A stretch of DNA of 64,000 nucleotides from Corticium candelabrum (lineage: Eukaryota > Porifera > Homoscleromorpha > Homosclerophorida > Plakinidae). Below are positions 20,865-32,105 of the stretch, piece after piece. Location: the NCBI RefSeq assembly GCF_963422355.1, contig NC_085088.1, positions 6,063,914 to 6,127,913 of the forward strand, read 5' to 3'. The position numbers and the translations under genes are program-made. Below the pieces are notes generated by a model. The model did no database searches. It was not told where the DNA came from and saw only the letters and a program-made list of their open reading frames with translations. Every line of letters begins with the position of its first letter. The stretch's first letter is position 1.

Positions 20865-21965
20865 AGTAGTAGTGTGATTAGTGGGCGTGCACTTGCTATA
20901 TAGACGATTGTAATCATAAATATAGAGAGTCGGTACTTGACCGTCAAGGACTGTCGTTGTCTCGGTATCCAAGCGATCCTTGTCCGTGTTGTCTACTCGT
21001 ATAGTAGCATATCATATCTGGTGTCAAGGAGTGGGATTTCCTGAGTGGATTTGAGCGACCAGGAATCGAACATCGCGGAAATGGCCGAAGAGGTGCAGCA
21101 TGAAGTGCAGCCGAACGTAGTTGTTCAAGTCCCTCGTACGCCACAGCTGCCAGAACCGTTTGGTGACGGTGATTTCGAGCTCTTGGTGAAGCGCTTTGAC
21201 ATCTGCGCGAAGGCGAATCGTTGGAATGCAGACGAGAAGCTACTAAGGCTTCCGCTGCTGCTGAAAGAAAGGGTATTCGCTGTATAAAAGACACGCAACT
21301 GCCGAGTCGTAAGATGACCTGGTAAAAGGGATCAAGCAGTCTTTTGCCCCGGACACAGAAGAAGCTCGTCAATTAGCGGATCGACAGCTGCAAGACCGGA
21401 AAATGCAGGCTGGAGAGGATGTAGAGGTCTTCCTACGAGCGTTAGAGCGGCTGATCGATCGGGCAGCGCCGAATTTGCCTAACGAACTTCGTAATAGGCA
21501 ATTGATCGATTACTTTCTGGAGGGTTTGCCAACGCCTGTCGCGGATCAATTGTTCATCCACGCCCCTAAAACGCTTGAAGATACGGTTACGCGAGCTAGG
21601 GAGTTGATGCTGTTGGAGAAGCGCAGAGGCTTGCGAGCTAGGCGAATCGCTGGAATAACGGCGTGTGAGGATGACGACGAAGAAGAGAGTGCGTCGGGTC
21701 ACATTATGAGAGCAATGCGAGCTATATCAGATCAACTGGACACTCTCGAGAAGACATCACACCTGGTAAGAGGGGAGGCGAAGCAGACACAACGGAATGG
21801 CAAACAAGTGCAATGTTTTGCTTGTGGTGAGTACGGACATTACAAGCGGTTTTGTCCTACTACTAGTAACGATGTGTCCAGATATCGTGGGAAGGACATT
21901 GGTCCATGTTATGTTTGTGGTGAGTTAGGCCATTTGGCACGGACGTGTTCTCGCAGAAGAATGGT
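20865..21965 (+). pseudogene. Ty3/gypsy-like gag remnant
   Basis: The first frame (from ATG 21081, MAEEVQHEVQPN) encodes a gag-like start (PFGDGDFELLVKRFDI). A one-base shift and a stop near 21285 break it. The second frame (about 21315 on) continues through the gag core (QAGEDVEVFLRALERLIDRA) to two CCHC knuckles (CFACGEYGHYKRFC and CYVCGELGHLARTC). No LTR was found. The 5' boundary is where TRAF-duplication similarity ends, near 20860. The 3' end merges without a stop into the putative first exon of the BEN gene. It may belong with the decayed pol at 27.1-31.8 kb, but that is unproven. Confidence 0.7.
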
Positions 21966-22165
21966 GTTGGGGCGTGACAAAGTGACAGATGCGGAACAAA
22001 TGCAGAGTACAATGAAGGCTCTAATAAAGAAAACGGTTTCGAGAGGAATCAAGAGTTCATTTGGCGAGCTGGAGAAAAAGCACATTGCATCTTGTCGTTG
22101 GACTCAGAAGGTATTTAGTGATCCGTCGTCGTTGTTGGTATACAAGTTTGATTTTCATTATAGAG

Positions 22166-23422
22166 AAGTGTGTTGTATCACCTAGTGGCAAGCTTAAGGA
22201 TCTTTTTCAAAAAGACATACAATGCATAAAAGTAAGTATTTGCAGTAACTTTAGCTTTAAGTGAAGTTGTACAATAACGTGTTTGATATTGCTCGTGCAT
22301 TGAGCAATTGAAGAAAGAGTATTTAAGTATGCATGTTGTTCCCGCTTTCAAATGTTTTTTATGAGCATGAATATAAAGTCATACGCCTATACAAGTAGAT
22401 TATAGTAAACATGCTATCTATCTATCTGGAGCTATGCATGCACTCTAAGTACATGCCAGTTTGGCTAATCACAGACCCTACAGCAGAGAAGCTTTGAATT
22501 CTCCGCAGACCTAATATCTTTAGATATGAGACTAGTAGTCATATAACGCCCCATCTGAAGTTGCTCATCAACTATGTTTAACTTAATGATGTCTGGCTCT
22601 GTATTAATTGATAGAGCAATTTACAACAAGTTCAAAACACTCTCCTGCTAGTGAATGCTGCTCAGGCAGAGTTGAAATCAAATGTTGACTCATTGACTTC
22701 TCAGTCGGATACCAGCACAGTTATGATAGAGGATATACACAAAATATTGCTTCAGTACAAGCAGATGAAGGTAATTATTGGTACACCTAGCATGTGTTGA
22801 ACAGTTAACAACAGCTTTGCTTTCAGGTTCCTGTTAAAGTTGAGAAGACTGATCTTCCACCTCACCAAGCTCAACATACTCAAACAAGGAGCACATCATC
22901 AGTGGAAGAGCTTGACAGGTCTGTTGTTATGTTGGAATCACCGGCTGCTCCATCTCCTATACAAGATGCTTCATGAAGTGAAGGTACCAGATATACTTTC
23001 ATTTAGTTTTGTATAGGAACTATTACTCATCTGTTTGTGTGATTATCAGTTGCGTTTGTTGGAGATAGAAGACTGAATGTGATGGTTCCTTTTCTGTGCT
23101 TAAACAAAGCTGAGGCTGCTATTAACAGAACAGAGTTAGCAAGAAACCTGCTAGACACTCTGTTTTCTAAGGAAGAGCAGGCTTCCAGCAGCATAACAGG
23201 GAAAACACAAGAAAAGCGACAGCTGGATGTGAAGAAAATGGAAGCTTTAAGAAGTATGTCTGCTTGTCTTGTTCATCACTGTGACTGATGATTGCTTTGT
23301 AGTGGTGTTCAGGTCACTGTATGCTGAGATTTCATTTGGGTCCAGTTGAAAACCTAAAGGTCGTTTTGAACAAGGTGAACAAAGTGCTTGGAGACAAGTG
23401 CCGATTTCCGTCTAAGAAGTGA
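22166..23422 (+). CDS. BEN-domain protein gene (3' exons)
   Basis: Exons in joining phase: 22166-22231, 22615-22770, 22827 to 22918 (or on to a TGA at 22974), about 23050/23069-23253, and 23313-23422. A possible earlier exon ends at 22110 (CAGAAG/GTATTT). The last two exons encode a BEN domain (ELARNLLDTLFSKEEQASSS, KRQLDVKKMEALR, then HCMLRFHLGPVENLKVVL, ending KCRFPSKK). BEN domains bind DNA or partner proteins in chromatin silencing. Use of the donor at 22919 and the acceptor at 23068 avoids the in-frame TGA; the alternative pair leaves a nonsense codon. The upstream exon is contiguous with gypsy gag sequence, so the true start is unclear. Confidence 0.6.
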
Positions 23423-23625
23423 CTGGTGTAGTTTATGTGAGACTTGTTGCAGTGTAGTACCGTATAGTAGAGATCGATATTCTGAATTGATGTGGCATTG
23501 ATATACGCATACATAGTACACAAAAGGTCCGGCGAGTTTCTCGTTTGCAACTAATTCGGTACGAATTCACTGAGTATAGAAATGGCCACAATACGCAGAG
23601 AATTCGAATAGACTCCGCCTCCGTT
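23423..23625. other. 3' flank of the BEN gene
   Basis: No feature seen beyond GAATTC-rich sequence that leads into the tandem repeat. Confidence 0.5.
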
Positions 23626-23772
23626 TCTGCTGGAATACACTGCGAGTTCTGCTGGAATACAATGCGAGTTCTGCTAGAATACATTGCGAGTTCTACTGGA
23701 ATACACTGCGATTTCTGCTGGAATAAACTGCGAGTTCTGCTAGAATACACTGCGAGTTCTGCTGAATTTTGG
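23626..23772. repeat. 22-bp tandem repeat, about 6 copies
   Basis: Unit CTGCTGGAATACACTGCGAG (plus TT) repeats with substitutions. GAATTC-rich degenerate sequence flanks it on both sides and resumes after the hAT insertion (27018-27050). Confidence 0.85.
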
Positions 23773-23958
23773 TGTGAATACAGAGCAATTTCTCACCTAA
23801 TTTCGCGTTGTTTAGTAAGTATTCGGCCCGAAGTCACTAAGTGAAAGTGGCCAAAACTTGCAACAAACCCGGAGCGAATTCGCTTGAGTGTAGGGGTAAA
23901 TTCAGTACGAATACGCAACGGATTCTCCCGAATTTGAGTGCAAATACGAACTATGTTA

Positions 23959-26900
23959 CAGGGGCGTACGCAGAGGGGGTTCGAGGGGGTTCGGACGAAC
24001 CCCCTCTAGGCGCTAGGTAATGGCGGAATTCGAATTAGGCAATGCCGCATGAGCGCAACTACACAGCACCATTACATATGGGGACAGCAGAAGACACAAC
24101 GAGACTCCCGATTTTGGATACATTGAAATTATCTGTAAAAAATAATATAAATCTATAAAGTAGTACAGCACTTAACTTTTCGGCGCGCCTATTACTGGAT
24201 CTACAAAGCCGAGATGAAGTTTATGTAACTCATGCGCTTGCACGGTGTTGATTACGGTTCTCCGAGGACAAGCTAAAATGGCGCATCAACAGAGCATTGC
24301 AGCGTTCTTCCGTGCGGCTCATAAAAGGCCATCAAGCGAAGCTGGTCGACTCGATGCGGGCGGTGAGCAACATAATGATCGTGAGGACTGCCAGCCACCG
24401 AACCGACGGCCACGGCTTTGCTCTGTGTTGACTGAGGAAAGCAACAGCCACCCGACGTCAAATCTAGACACTCAGGTCCAAGACACGGTGAGGGAGAATG
24501 CCACGACGTGCACGGATTTCGTTGGTCGCCCATTTGACGTAGGTCTCACTATCAAGATTGGAATGTCAGTCAAAGAAGTGTCCACAGCCGTTTCAGCGCT
24601 TTCCGGAGGTGAGAAGTACAAATTACTCTTTAGGCATACTTCGCCGCCTACCGTACTGCCTTCTACTCGTTCGTATGGCTGTAACCGCAAGTTTAACACG
24701 GATTGGCTTACTAAATACTCGTGGCTAGTCTACAGCCCAGCCAATGATGCTGTGTATTGTGCACCATGCGCTCTGTTGTGTTCAGAGAAGACTCGTGCTG
24801 ACAAAGGCCTCTTTGTAAACGTGCCTTTTCGCAACTGGGTGAAGCTGAGCGAGTCGCTGGCAGCTCATGCAAAACACACGTATCATGCTCACTGCATGGA
24901 CGAAGCAGATACATTCAGAGCAGTTGTAGATAACCCTGATTCTAGACTTGATGTTATGGTACGCACGGTACTGCAAGATCGCTTGACCACAAATAAGCAT
25001 ATTTTGCAACAGATAGTTCGTGCCATACTGTATTTGACGAAACAAGGATTAGCACTGCGTGGACACCGAGAAGGGATTTCATCCAGCAGTAATCCTGGAA
25101 ATTTCTTGGCATTGCTTAAGAACCAAGCTGCTAATGATGCAGTCTTGAAGAAGCACCTGGAACAGCCCTTGGCACGGAATGGTACATACCTGTCACCAAG
25201 GTCACAGAATGATATAATGGGTATTATCAGTTTTGACATTATTCGCGCAAAAATTGTTGAGGAAGTGAAAGAGGCCAAGTTTTATGCTGTGTTGGCAGAT
25301 GAAATTTCCAGTCACAATGTGGAACACTTGGCTGTTTGCCTGAGGTTTGTAGATGCGTCTGGTGAGATACGAGAAGAATTTGTTTCATTCGTAAAAATGG
25401 TACGAGTTCGTGCTGTTGATATTGAACAGGCTATCACTGGACTTCTGACAAACCTTGGTCTTTCACTTGAGGATCTCCGTGGACAGGGTTATGATGGAGC
25501 GTCAACAATGAGTGGAGAGAAGTCAGGTGTTCAGAGAAGAATTCTAGACAAGCAGCCAAAGGCAGTATACACTCACTGTTCCGGTCATTCCCTCAACCTT
25601 GTAATAGCACAAGCCTGTGCAGAGCCATGCGTCCGAAATTGTATTTCTGTCATCAAGGCCATCACTCTTTGGATTAGAGCATCACCAAAGAGGGAAGGTC
25701 TACTAAAGCAAGTATGTGAAAGGCAACAGCAAGCTGGAGCAGCACATGGCTCTCCTCTGCTTAATGTTTGTATAACCAGATGGGTGGAGAATATTGATGG
25801 GTGGCAGCGCTTCATGCAGTGTCATCCATACCTAGTAGAGCTGTGCGAAGTAATAATTTATGGGAGTAGACACTACGCCATGTTTAGTGACGGATTCTCT
25901 GCTGATGACAAGAAGGATGCGGTTGCGCATTTAAAGTCCTTGGAATCCTTCTCTTTTATTTATGCAATGGTTGTTTTGCACCGTACGCTCTCGTACGTTC
26001 GAGAACCCATTAAAAGGTTGCAGGGAGTTTCTCAAGATCTCTACTCTGGCTTGATGATGATAGAAGATTGTCAGAAAGAGCTTCTTAGCATACGTTTCAA
26101 CGCAGATGAACTGACTGCATTTTCAGACAGAATTTACAACCACAGTTGCTGCCTTGCTGCTAAGTCTGATATTGCTCCAGTTGTGCCCAGAACTTGCCAA
26201 CGGCAGCAGCATCGTTCTAATTATCAATGCTCTGATCCCAAGCAGTACTTTAAAGTTACAGTTCTCCTGCCCTTTTTAGATCATTTGCTTGCAGACTTGA
26301 AAGCCCGATTTGCAAAGCATGTGCAGAAAGTTGCTAGACTACAATCACTCCTGCCGTCTTCTATCAGTGAAACATCATCTTTTCAGGACATTGAAGAGGC
26401 TGTAATATTCTACAGTGCTGACTTGCCGAACCCTGACATTGTTGATGAGGAATTTGTTCGTTGGAAGAGAAAATGGCTCAACATTCCTCCGCAGTCTCGT
26501 TCCCAATCTCTGAAAGACTGCCTGGCTCCTGGTGTCTGCACAATGCCAAACCTGCGTGTCCTTATGCAGCTTTTTGCAACACTGCCTCTGAGCACTTGTT
26601 CCTGTGAGCGATCCGGTTCTGCTCTGCGACGGCTCAACACCTACCTGCGCAGCACTCAGAGTGAAGACCGTCTTGCTGCTGCAGCTCTCATCCACGTCAA
26701 CTACGCTACACCTGTTGATATTAACCACGTCTGCAAACTGTTTATGCAGAAACATCCACGTAGAATTGAAGCACCTAGTATGCTGTTTGATAACTCTTGA
26801 TGTTGAGCAAGTTATTTGCTTTCTAATAGTTTCATTTACCCAAGTAACAGTTAGTCTCACAGCACGTATTGCTAAGATTAAAGAAGGTCATGGTGTGTTT

Positions 26901-27012
26901 GACTGCCAAAAATAGAACAGTTGTAATCAAGTTGTGAACCCCCCTTGGATAATTCCTGCGTACGCCCCTGAAGTTACGAACCCCCTCTAGAGAAATCCTG
27001 CGTACGCCCCTG
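23959..27012 (+). mobile_element. hAT-superfamily transposon, apparently complete
   Basis: Ends CAGGGGCGTACGCAG (23959) and CTGCGTACGCCCCTG (ending 27012) are perfect inverted repeats. The 5-bp duplication TGTTA flanks it (23954-23958 and 27013-27017). A second copy of the right terminus (CCTGCGTACGCCCCTG near 26964-26979) precedes the outer one, so the right end is partly duplicated. The element carries a single uninterrupted transposase gene. It lies in low-copy DNA downstream of the BEN gene. Confidence 0.9.
24278..26800 (+). CDS. hAT transposase (TTF-type zinc finger, DUF4371, hAT C-terminal domain)
   Basis: 840 residues from an ATG in good context (AAAATGG). The N-terminus (MAHQQSIAAFFRAAHK) is typical of ZMYM1-like hAT proteins. 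A TTF-type zinc finger follows (YSPANDAVYCAPCALLCS, then FRNWVKLSESLAAHAKHTYH). The DUF4371/RNase-H-like core has LADEISSHNVEHLAV (Asp near residue 341) and GQGYDGASTMSG (Asp near 406), with YTHCSGHSLNLV after it. The C-terminus holds the dimerisation region (LPLSTCSCERSGSALRRLNT). The product would bind the element ends and cut and paste them. The whole frame is open, so this copy is a candidate for an active source. An upstream in-frame Met at 24245 is less likely as the start. Confidence 0.9.
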   Translation: MAHQQSIAAFFRAAHKRPSSEAGRLDAGGEQHNDREDCQPPNRRPRLCSVLTEESNSHPTSNLDTQVQDTVRENATTCTDFVGRPFDVGLTIKIGMSVKEVSTAVSALSGGEKYKLLFRHTSPPTVLPSTRSYGCNRKFNTDWLTKYSWLVYSPANDAVYCAPCALLCSEKTRADKGLFVNVPFRNWVKLSESLAAHAKHTYHAHCMDEADTFRAVVDNPDSRLDVMVRTVLQDRLTTNKHILQQIVRAILYLTKQGLALRGHREGISSSSNPGNFLALLKNQAANDAVLKKHLEQPLARNGTYLSPRSQNDIMGIISFDIIRAKIVEEVKEAKFYAVLADEISSHNVEHLAVCLRFVDASGEIREEFVSFVKMVRVRAVDIEQAITGLLTNLGLSLEDLRGQGYDGASTMSGEKSGVQRRILDKQPKAVYTHCSGHSLNLVIAQACAEPCVRNCISVIKAITLWIRASPKREGLLKQVCERQQQAGAAHGSPLLNVCITRWVENIDGWQRFMQCHPYLVELCEVIIYGSRHYAMFSDGFSADDKKDAVAHLKSLESFSFIYAMVVLHRTLSYVREPIKRLQGVSQDLYSGLMMIEDCQKELLSIRFNADELTAFSDRIYNHSCCLAAKSDIAPVVPRTCQRQQHRSNYQCSDPKQYFKVTVLLPFLDHLLADLKARFAKHVQKVARLQSLLPSSISETSSFQDIEEAVIFYSADLPNPDIVDEEFVRWKRKWLNIPPQSRSQSLKDCLAPGVCTMPNLRVLMQLFATLPLSTCSCERSGSALRRLNTYLRSTQSEDRLAAAALIHVNYATPVDINHVCKLFMQKHPRRIEAPSMLFDNS

Positions 27013-27582
27013 TGTTATTGCCGAATTCTAGCCGAATTCGCATCTCAACTTTCCAAAGGGTAAGTATCATAGTGTCTTTTCGACAGGACCTATGGACATA
27101 GGTACGACAGGGGTAGTGGAGCATAAAATACCTACGGGCACAGCACAGCCTGTGAAACAACTACCACGTAAAATACCACACACATTGAAAGAGGAGGTTG
27201 ACAAACAGGTGACACTAATGTTGGACACAGGAATAGTGAGTTGTTCAAATAGTCCGTGGTCCTCGCCTGTAGTTCTCGTGAAGAAACGAGATGGTAGTGT
27301 CAGATTTTGTATTGATTACCGACGTTTGAATGCTGTCACAGTAAGGATAGTTACCCTCTCCCAAGAATAGATGACACGTTGGATGCATTATCGAGTGCGA
27401 GGTATTTTACTACCTTAGACTTGGCAGCAGAGTACTGGCAGGTGGGGTAGCAGAGGAAGACAAAAAGAAAACTGCTTTTGTTACGCAAAAGGGTTTGTGG
27501 CAATTTAACAAAATGCCTTTTGGATTGGCCAATGCGCCTGCAACCTTTCAGCGGATGATGGAGGTAGTACTGGCAGGGTTAC

Positions 27583-30204
27583 CAGGGGCGTCGGAAGGGG
27601 GTCGGCCGCACGGCCATGGCCGTACCACTTTTCGAAAAATGGACTTTTGCCAGTCGGCCATTAGCGTATACTTCCGGTTTAGGGTTAACTGATTAAATAA
27701 GTAATATATTTCTAGTTACGTTAGCATTCTGTACAGCTAGATTTTCAGGCGGTAATTTATAAATTTACGCTCAGTCACAAAGATGAGGCTGGCAACGCGA
27801 GGACACGGCAGCGGTAGATAGAGCGCACGCTAACCATTTCCGTGTGCTATATATGCAGATTGACGGGATTCCAGATGTCGGTGATCAGCCCTGTCAGCCT
27901 CGCCGTGCTTCATTTCCAAAAGTTTCGTTTGGGAAAAAAGCCCCAAAATCAAGATCATTTCAAGCTGCTTGGTTCGACAACTGGCCTTGGCTTCATTGGC
28001 ACGACTCCGTTGAGAAAGTGTTCTGTCACGTCTGTGTGAAGGCTGCGAAGTCTGGCAAGCTGAAATGCAAGACTGCTGAGCAGGCATTCATCTATCGCGG
28101 AGTTCAAAACTGGAATGATGCCACCCGCTTATTTCGTTCACACGCGAAATCAGACTGCCACAGAGAAGCGGTTGAGTCACTGATCACGCTACCTGCCACA
28201 ACAAAGCACGTTGGTGAACTACTAAGAACTCGATTGGTTGAAGACAGAAAGAGAAACCGGGCCAGCCTCCTTCGCATTCTCAGGGCGCTGAGGTTCCTGG
28301 CACGTCAAGGTATTGCCCTCCGCGGTTCCGCCCTCACCAAAGAGATTGATAGCAATTTGTCACAGCTCCTTCGTCTTTTTTGTGAGCTTTCTACAGATCT
28401 CTCCGATTGGTTGCAGAAAAAGACAAATAAGTACACAAGTGCAGACATACAGAATGAGCTGCTGAAGGTGATGTCACTTCGAATTCTTCGAGATGTCTCA
28501 GCCAAACTTGAAGGCACACCATACACCATTATGGTAGACGAAACCACTGACGCAAGTACCCAGGAGCAGGTTGTAATAGTTCTACGATGGGTGGATGAAG
28601 ACCTAGAGCCTCATGAGGATTTTATTGGGCTGCACATCACTGCTTCAACTGATGCTAAGTCCATTGTAGCAATTATCAGGGATGTTCTTGTTCGTATGAA
28701 CCTTAGTCTGACCAACTGTCGTGGTCAGTGCTATGATGGTGCAGCTGTGATGAAAGGATGTCTATCAGGAGTTGCTGCTCAACTCACTCAAGATGAACCA
28801 CGAGCATTGTTCACTCACTGCTATGGTCATAGCCTCAATTTAGCCTGCCAAGACACCATCAAAGACATAATCCCTATCAAATATGCCCTCGACACAACAT
28901 TTGAACTGTCAAAGCTTCTCAAGTACTCAGCAAAAAGAAAGTCTGAGTACAAGCGACTTCAAGCTGAGATGGCTCCTCAAGACCCTGGATTTAGGACACT
29001 ATGCCCTACGAGATGGACCGTTCGAGCAGCTTCTCTACAGAGTGTTATGCAAAACTTTTCGGTCATCCAATCCAGCTTAGACAGTTTTGCAGATATGGCA
29101 AAAACGAGACCCAGAGATGTCTGCTCGGTGTACTGGTGTTGCTGCTCAGTTCTCTTCATTTGACTTTCTCTTTGGAGTAGCATTAGGAGAAAAAGTCTTG
29201 AAGTTGGTTGACAATCTGAGCAAAGCTCTTCAGCACAAGAAGATGTCTGCTGCACAAGGTCAAGTGTTAGCAGAACTTACCATCAAATTTCTTGCACTAA
29301 TGCGTACAGAAGCTGAATTCTCAAATTTCTGGGAAAAGTTGATAGAGAAACAAAGCAAAGAAGATGTTGCAGAGCCTTCCCTTCCTCGGAAAAGGAAGCG
29401 TCCTTGCCGATATGATGAAGGAAGTTCGGGACACTTCGCAACATGTATAGAAGATCATTACCGGGTTATGTATTTTTCCGCTTTCGATATGGCAATTCAG
29501 TCTATCAAAAGCAGATTTGACCAGCCACACTATAAGATATACAGCAAGCTTGAATGCACACTTCTGAAGGGTGCTGCTGGAGAGAGCTATACGGATGACC
29601 TGTCTAGCATACAGGAGTTGTACTGCACAGACTTTGACAGCCATATCCTCCAGACGCAGCTATTGATACTGTATTCTCACTTTAGAGAAACGGCAGTCAC
29701 ACCAGCCCTGATGGATGTTGTGGACTATGTTAAGTCACTAGGGAAACCCGGCCAACTGCTGTTGTCTGAGGCGGTCAAACTTATATGCTTGATCCTTGTT
29801 GCTCCTGTAACAAATGCAACTAGTGAAAGAACGTTCTCAGCTCTCCGCATTGTTAAAACATACCTTCGGTGCACTATGACACAGGCAAGGTTAAATCACC
29901 TTTTAATGTTGCATGTGCACAAAGAAGCATGTGATAGTCTTGATCTAGAACTATGCATAGATGATTTCTGTAGGGAATCAGAACACAGAAGAAACATTTT
30001 TGGCTCAATGTAGATTTACGTACAGAAATAGCCTTGTAAGGTTTGACACATGTTGTTCTAGTAGTTACTAAGTGTTAATCTTGCGTTCTCTGTATGGTAT
30101 TCAAGCTTTTAGAGAAATGTTTAGCGTGCGTTAACCGTTATATGATCACGCCCACCTAGCGCGCGTTAGGCCGGACCACTTTAAATTTGCTTCCGACGCC
30201 TCTG
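27583..30204 (+). mobile_element. Second hAT transposon, nested in gypsy reverse transcriptase
   Basis: Ends CAGGGGCGTCGGAAG (27583) and CTTCCGACGCCTCTG (ending 30204) differ at one base. The 5-bp duplication GTTAC lies on both sides (27578-27582 and 30205-30209). Removing the element and one GTTAC restores the gypsy reverse transcriptase codons for GLQWSEC exactly, which proves the boundary. Confidence 0.92.
27844..30013 (+). pseudogene. hAT transposase with a single frameshift
   Basis: The first frame, 27844-29163: N-terminal TTF-like zinc finger (FCHVCVKAAKSG, NWNDATRLFRSHAKSDCH), and a DUF4371 core with MVDETTDASTQEQVVIVLRW and GQCYDGAAVMKG. The second frame, 29087-30013, continues to the hAT dimerisation domain (VAPVTNATSERTFSALRI). 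The frames cross near 29100-29115, next to a short A run, where a one-base indel explains the shift. It is related to, but clearly distinct from, the transposase at 24278. This copy can no longer make the full protein unless the shift is a sequencing error. Confidence 0.88.
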
Positions 30205-31847
30205 GTTACAGTGGTCGGAGTGCCTCATTTACCTAGATGACGTAATCGTGTTTTCATCGAGCTTTGACAAGCACATGCGAAGGCTGGGACTAGCGTTTGA
30301 AAGATTGGAAAAGGCTAATCTGAAGCTAAAGCCTAGTAAGTGTCAGGTTGTGCGATCAGAAGTGTGTTACCTGGAACACACAGTATGGGAAAGAGACTCC
30401 AACCAAATAGCGAAAGGGTTAAAGCAGTGAGTGAATACCCAAGTCCCAAGGATGTGAGCCATCTGAAAACCCTTCTTGGTATGGCCGGGTATTATAGACG
30501 ATTTATACCTAATTTCTCTGAGACTGCTGCACCTATACGAACTTTTGGAGAAGAAGAAACCGTTTGAGTGGTCTGTAAGCTGTGAGAAAGCATTTAAAGA
30601 GATACGAGAAAAGATGGCTACAAGGCCTGTGTTGTCTTTTCCAGACTTTAGTCTACCTTTTGAGTTGTCTGCGGATGCCAGTGAGATTGGTTTGGGTGCA
30701 GTACTCCAACAGACAGTTGAGGGGTCAGAACGTGTAGTGAGTTTTGCGAGCAGGACATTGCACCAACAAGAAAAGAACTATTCAACCATCAAAAAGGAGA
30801 TGCTAGCAATTGTCTGGGCCATACGCCACTTCCGATGTTACCTTTACGGTAAACCATTCTTGCTTAAGACAGATCATCAACCACTGGTCTGGTTGAAGAG
30901 CATGAGAAAGCCTCAAGGAAGGCTATCTAGATGGTTAGCCGCACTAGCAGAATACGAGTTTTCTGTACAACACATCCCCGGAAAAGCGAATGTGCCAGCT
31001 GATGCTCTGTCAAGAAGAGTAGGGGGGCAGAACAGTGGAGAACAAGAGAAATTAGAGGCAGATGGTACAAAAACTCTGGACGAAGTAATGACTCCTTACT
31101 CTGTAAATGCAGTAGGATTTTAAGCAGATTGGAAGTTAGATGAAATGGCAATGCTGCAGAGACAAGACCAGGTATTAGCTGAAGTCATCTATCGGCTGGA
31201 ACACCAACACAAGCCACCTAGGTCTTGGAGTAAAGATGAAAGTTTGAGATCATACAAACGATTGTATCACCAGTTACACAACAGGAATGGAGTGTTACAT
31301 AGGGTAAGGTACGTGGCTCTACCTGGTGGACGGTGGGAAAAGAAAGAAGCTTTAGTTATTCCAAGTGCAATGATACATGATGTACTCGAGGAGGTACACG
31401 ACAAGGCAGAACATATGGGTGTTGAGAAGACCTTGGCTAAGCTTGAGGAGAGAGCATGGTGGCCTGGGTATACTACGGATGTGATGGACTGGGTTCGTTG
31501 TTGTGAGGTGTGTGCAAGAAGGAAAGGACCAGCAGTGAATCCGAGAGCGCCATTGATGAGCGTACCGATTGGATCACCCATGGAAATGCTGGCAATGGAT
31601 ATTTTGGGTCCTCTTCCTGTTTCAAACAACGGAAATAAATACTTGTTAGTAGTTTCTAATTACTATACAAAGTGGCCAGAGGTTTTTCCGTTGCCTGATT
31701 AGAAAGCTACCACTGTTGCAAAAGTACTGTACAATGAAGTAATATCAAGGTTTGGGGTGCCACTTGTGTTGCATAGTGACCAGGGAAGGAATTTCGAAGG
31801 ATCGGTGATGAGAGATTGTTTGTTACAAGCTGTAGAGAGTCTAGAGG

Positions 31848-32105
31848 ATGGATGAAGCAGGACCTGCAGTGGTTGACTCTCCTGCCTTACATCAACATCT
31901 GTCAGAAGAGGAAGCACTAGCGGTTTATTTTCAGCTGGCCTATACTAATGCTCAGACTTGTTCTGTCCTGGAACATTGCCATGGTCTGATCTTGACACTA
32001 GATCAAGTAAAGAAACGTCTAGTCAAACTTGAACTACGAAGGCGACAACCTGGTGCTGAAGTCCCTCTTGCAGATGTTGAAGCAGCTATTCAAGTAATTT
32101 GTTAA
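31848..32105 (+). CDS. N-terminal fragment of an integrase-core family protein
   Basis: The 85-codon frame MDEAGPAVVDSPALHQHLSE, then YFQLAYTNAQTCSVLEHCHG and LDQVKKRLVKLELRRRQP, matches my memory of the helix-turn-helix start of integrase-core proteins that are repeated in fish, coral and sponge genomes (pattern YF..G.T..EI...L...H...IS...LKR.L...L.RR). The catalytic part probably lies at 34090-34870, interrupted by other insertions. The frame begins right where the gypsy integrase breaks off. Confidence 0.5.
   Translation: MDEAGPAVVDSPALHQHLSEEEALAVYFQLAYTNAQTCSVLEHCHGLILTLDQVKKRLVKLELRRRQPGAEVPLADVEAAIQVIC

Larger units (their letters stand above)
27080..31836 (+). pseudogene. Decayed Ty3/gypsy pol, split by a hAT insertion
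   Basis: Pieces in order: reverse transcriptase first part (27092-27577, [20 protein letters not shown], later FNKMPFGLANAPATFQRMM, in at least two frames), the hAT element 27583-30204, then the rest of the reverse transcriptase (30205-30570, CLIYLDDVIVFSS). RNase H follows (30570-31110, FELSADASEIGLGAVL, KTDHQPLVWL), then an integrase with its zinc domain and first core Asp (31145-31830, MDILGPLPVS; LHSDQGRNFEG). A TAG interrupts the integrase at 31700-31702 and the core is cut before its Glu at about 31836. Neither LTR was found. No intact product is possible. Confidence 0.85.

Noticed and set aside
23626..23772. Regularly spaced 22-bp repeats resembling a CRISPR array
   Set aside because: The copies are head-to-tail without unique spacers, and the context is animal DNA.
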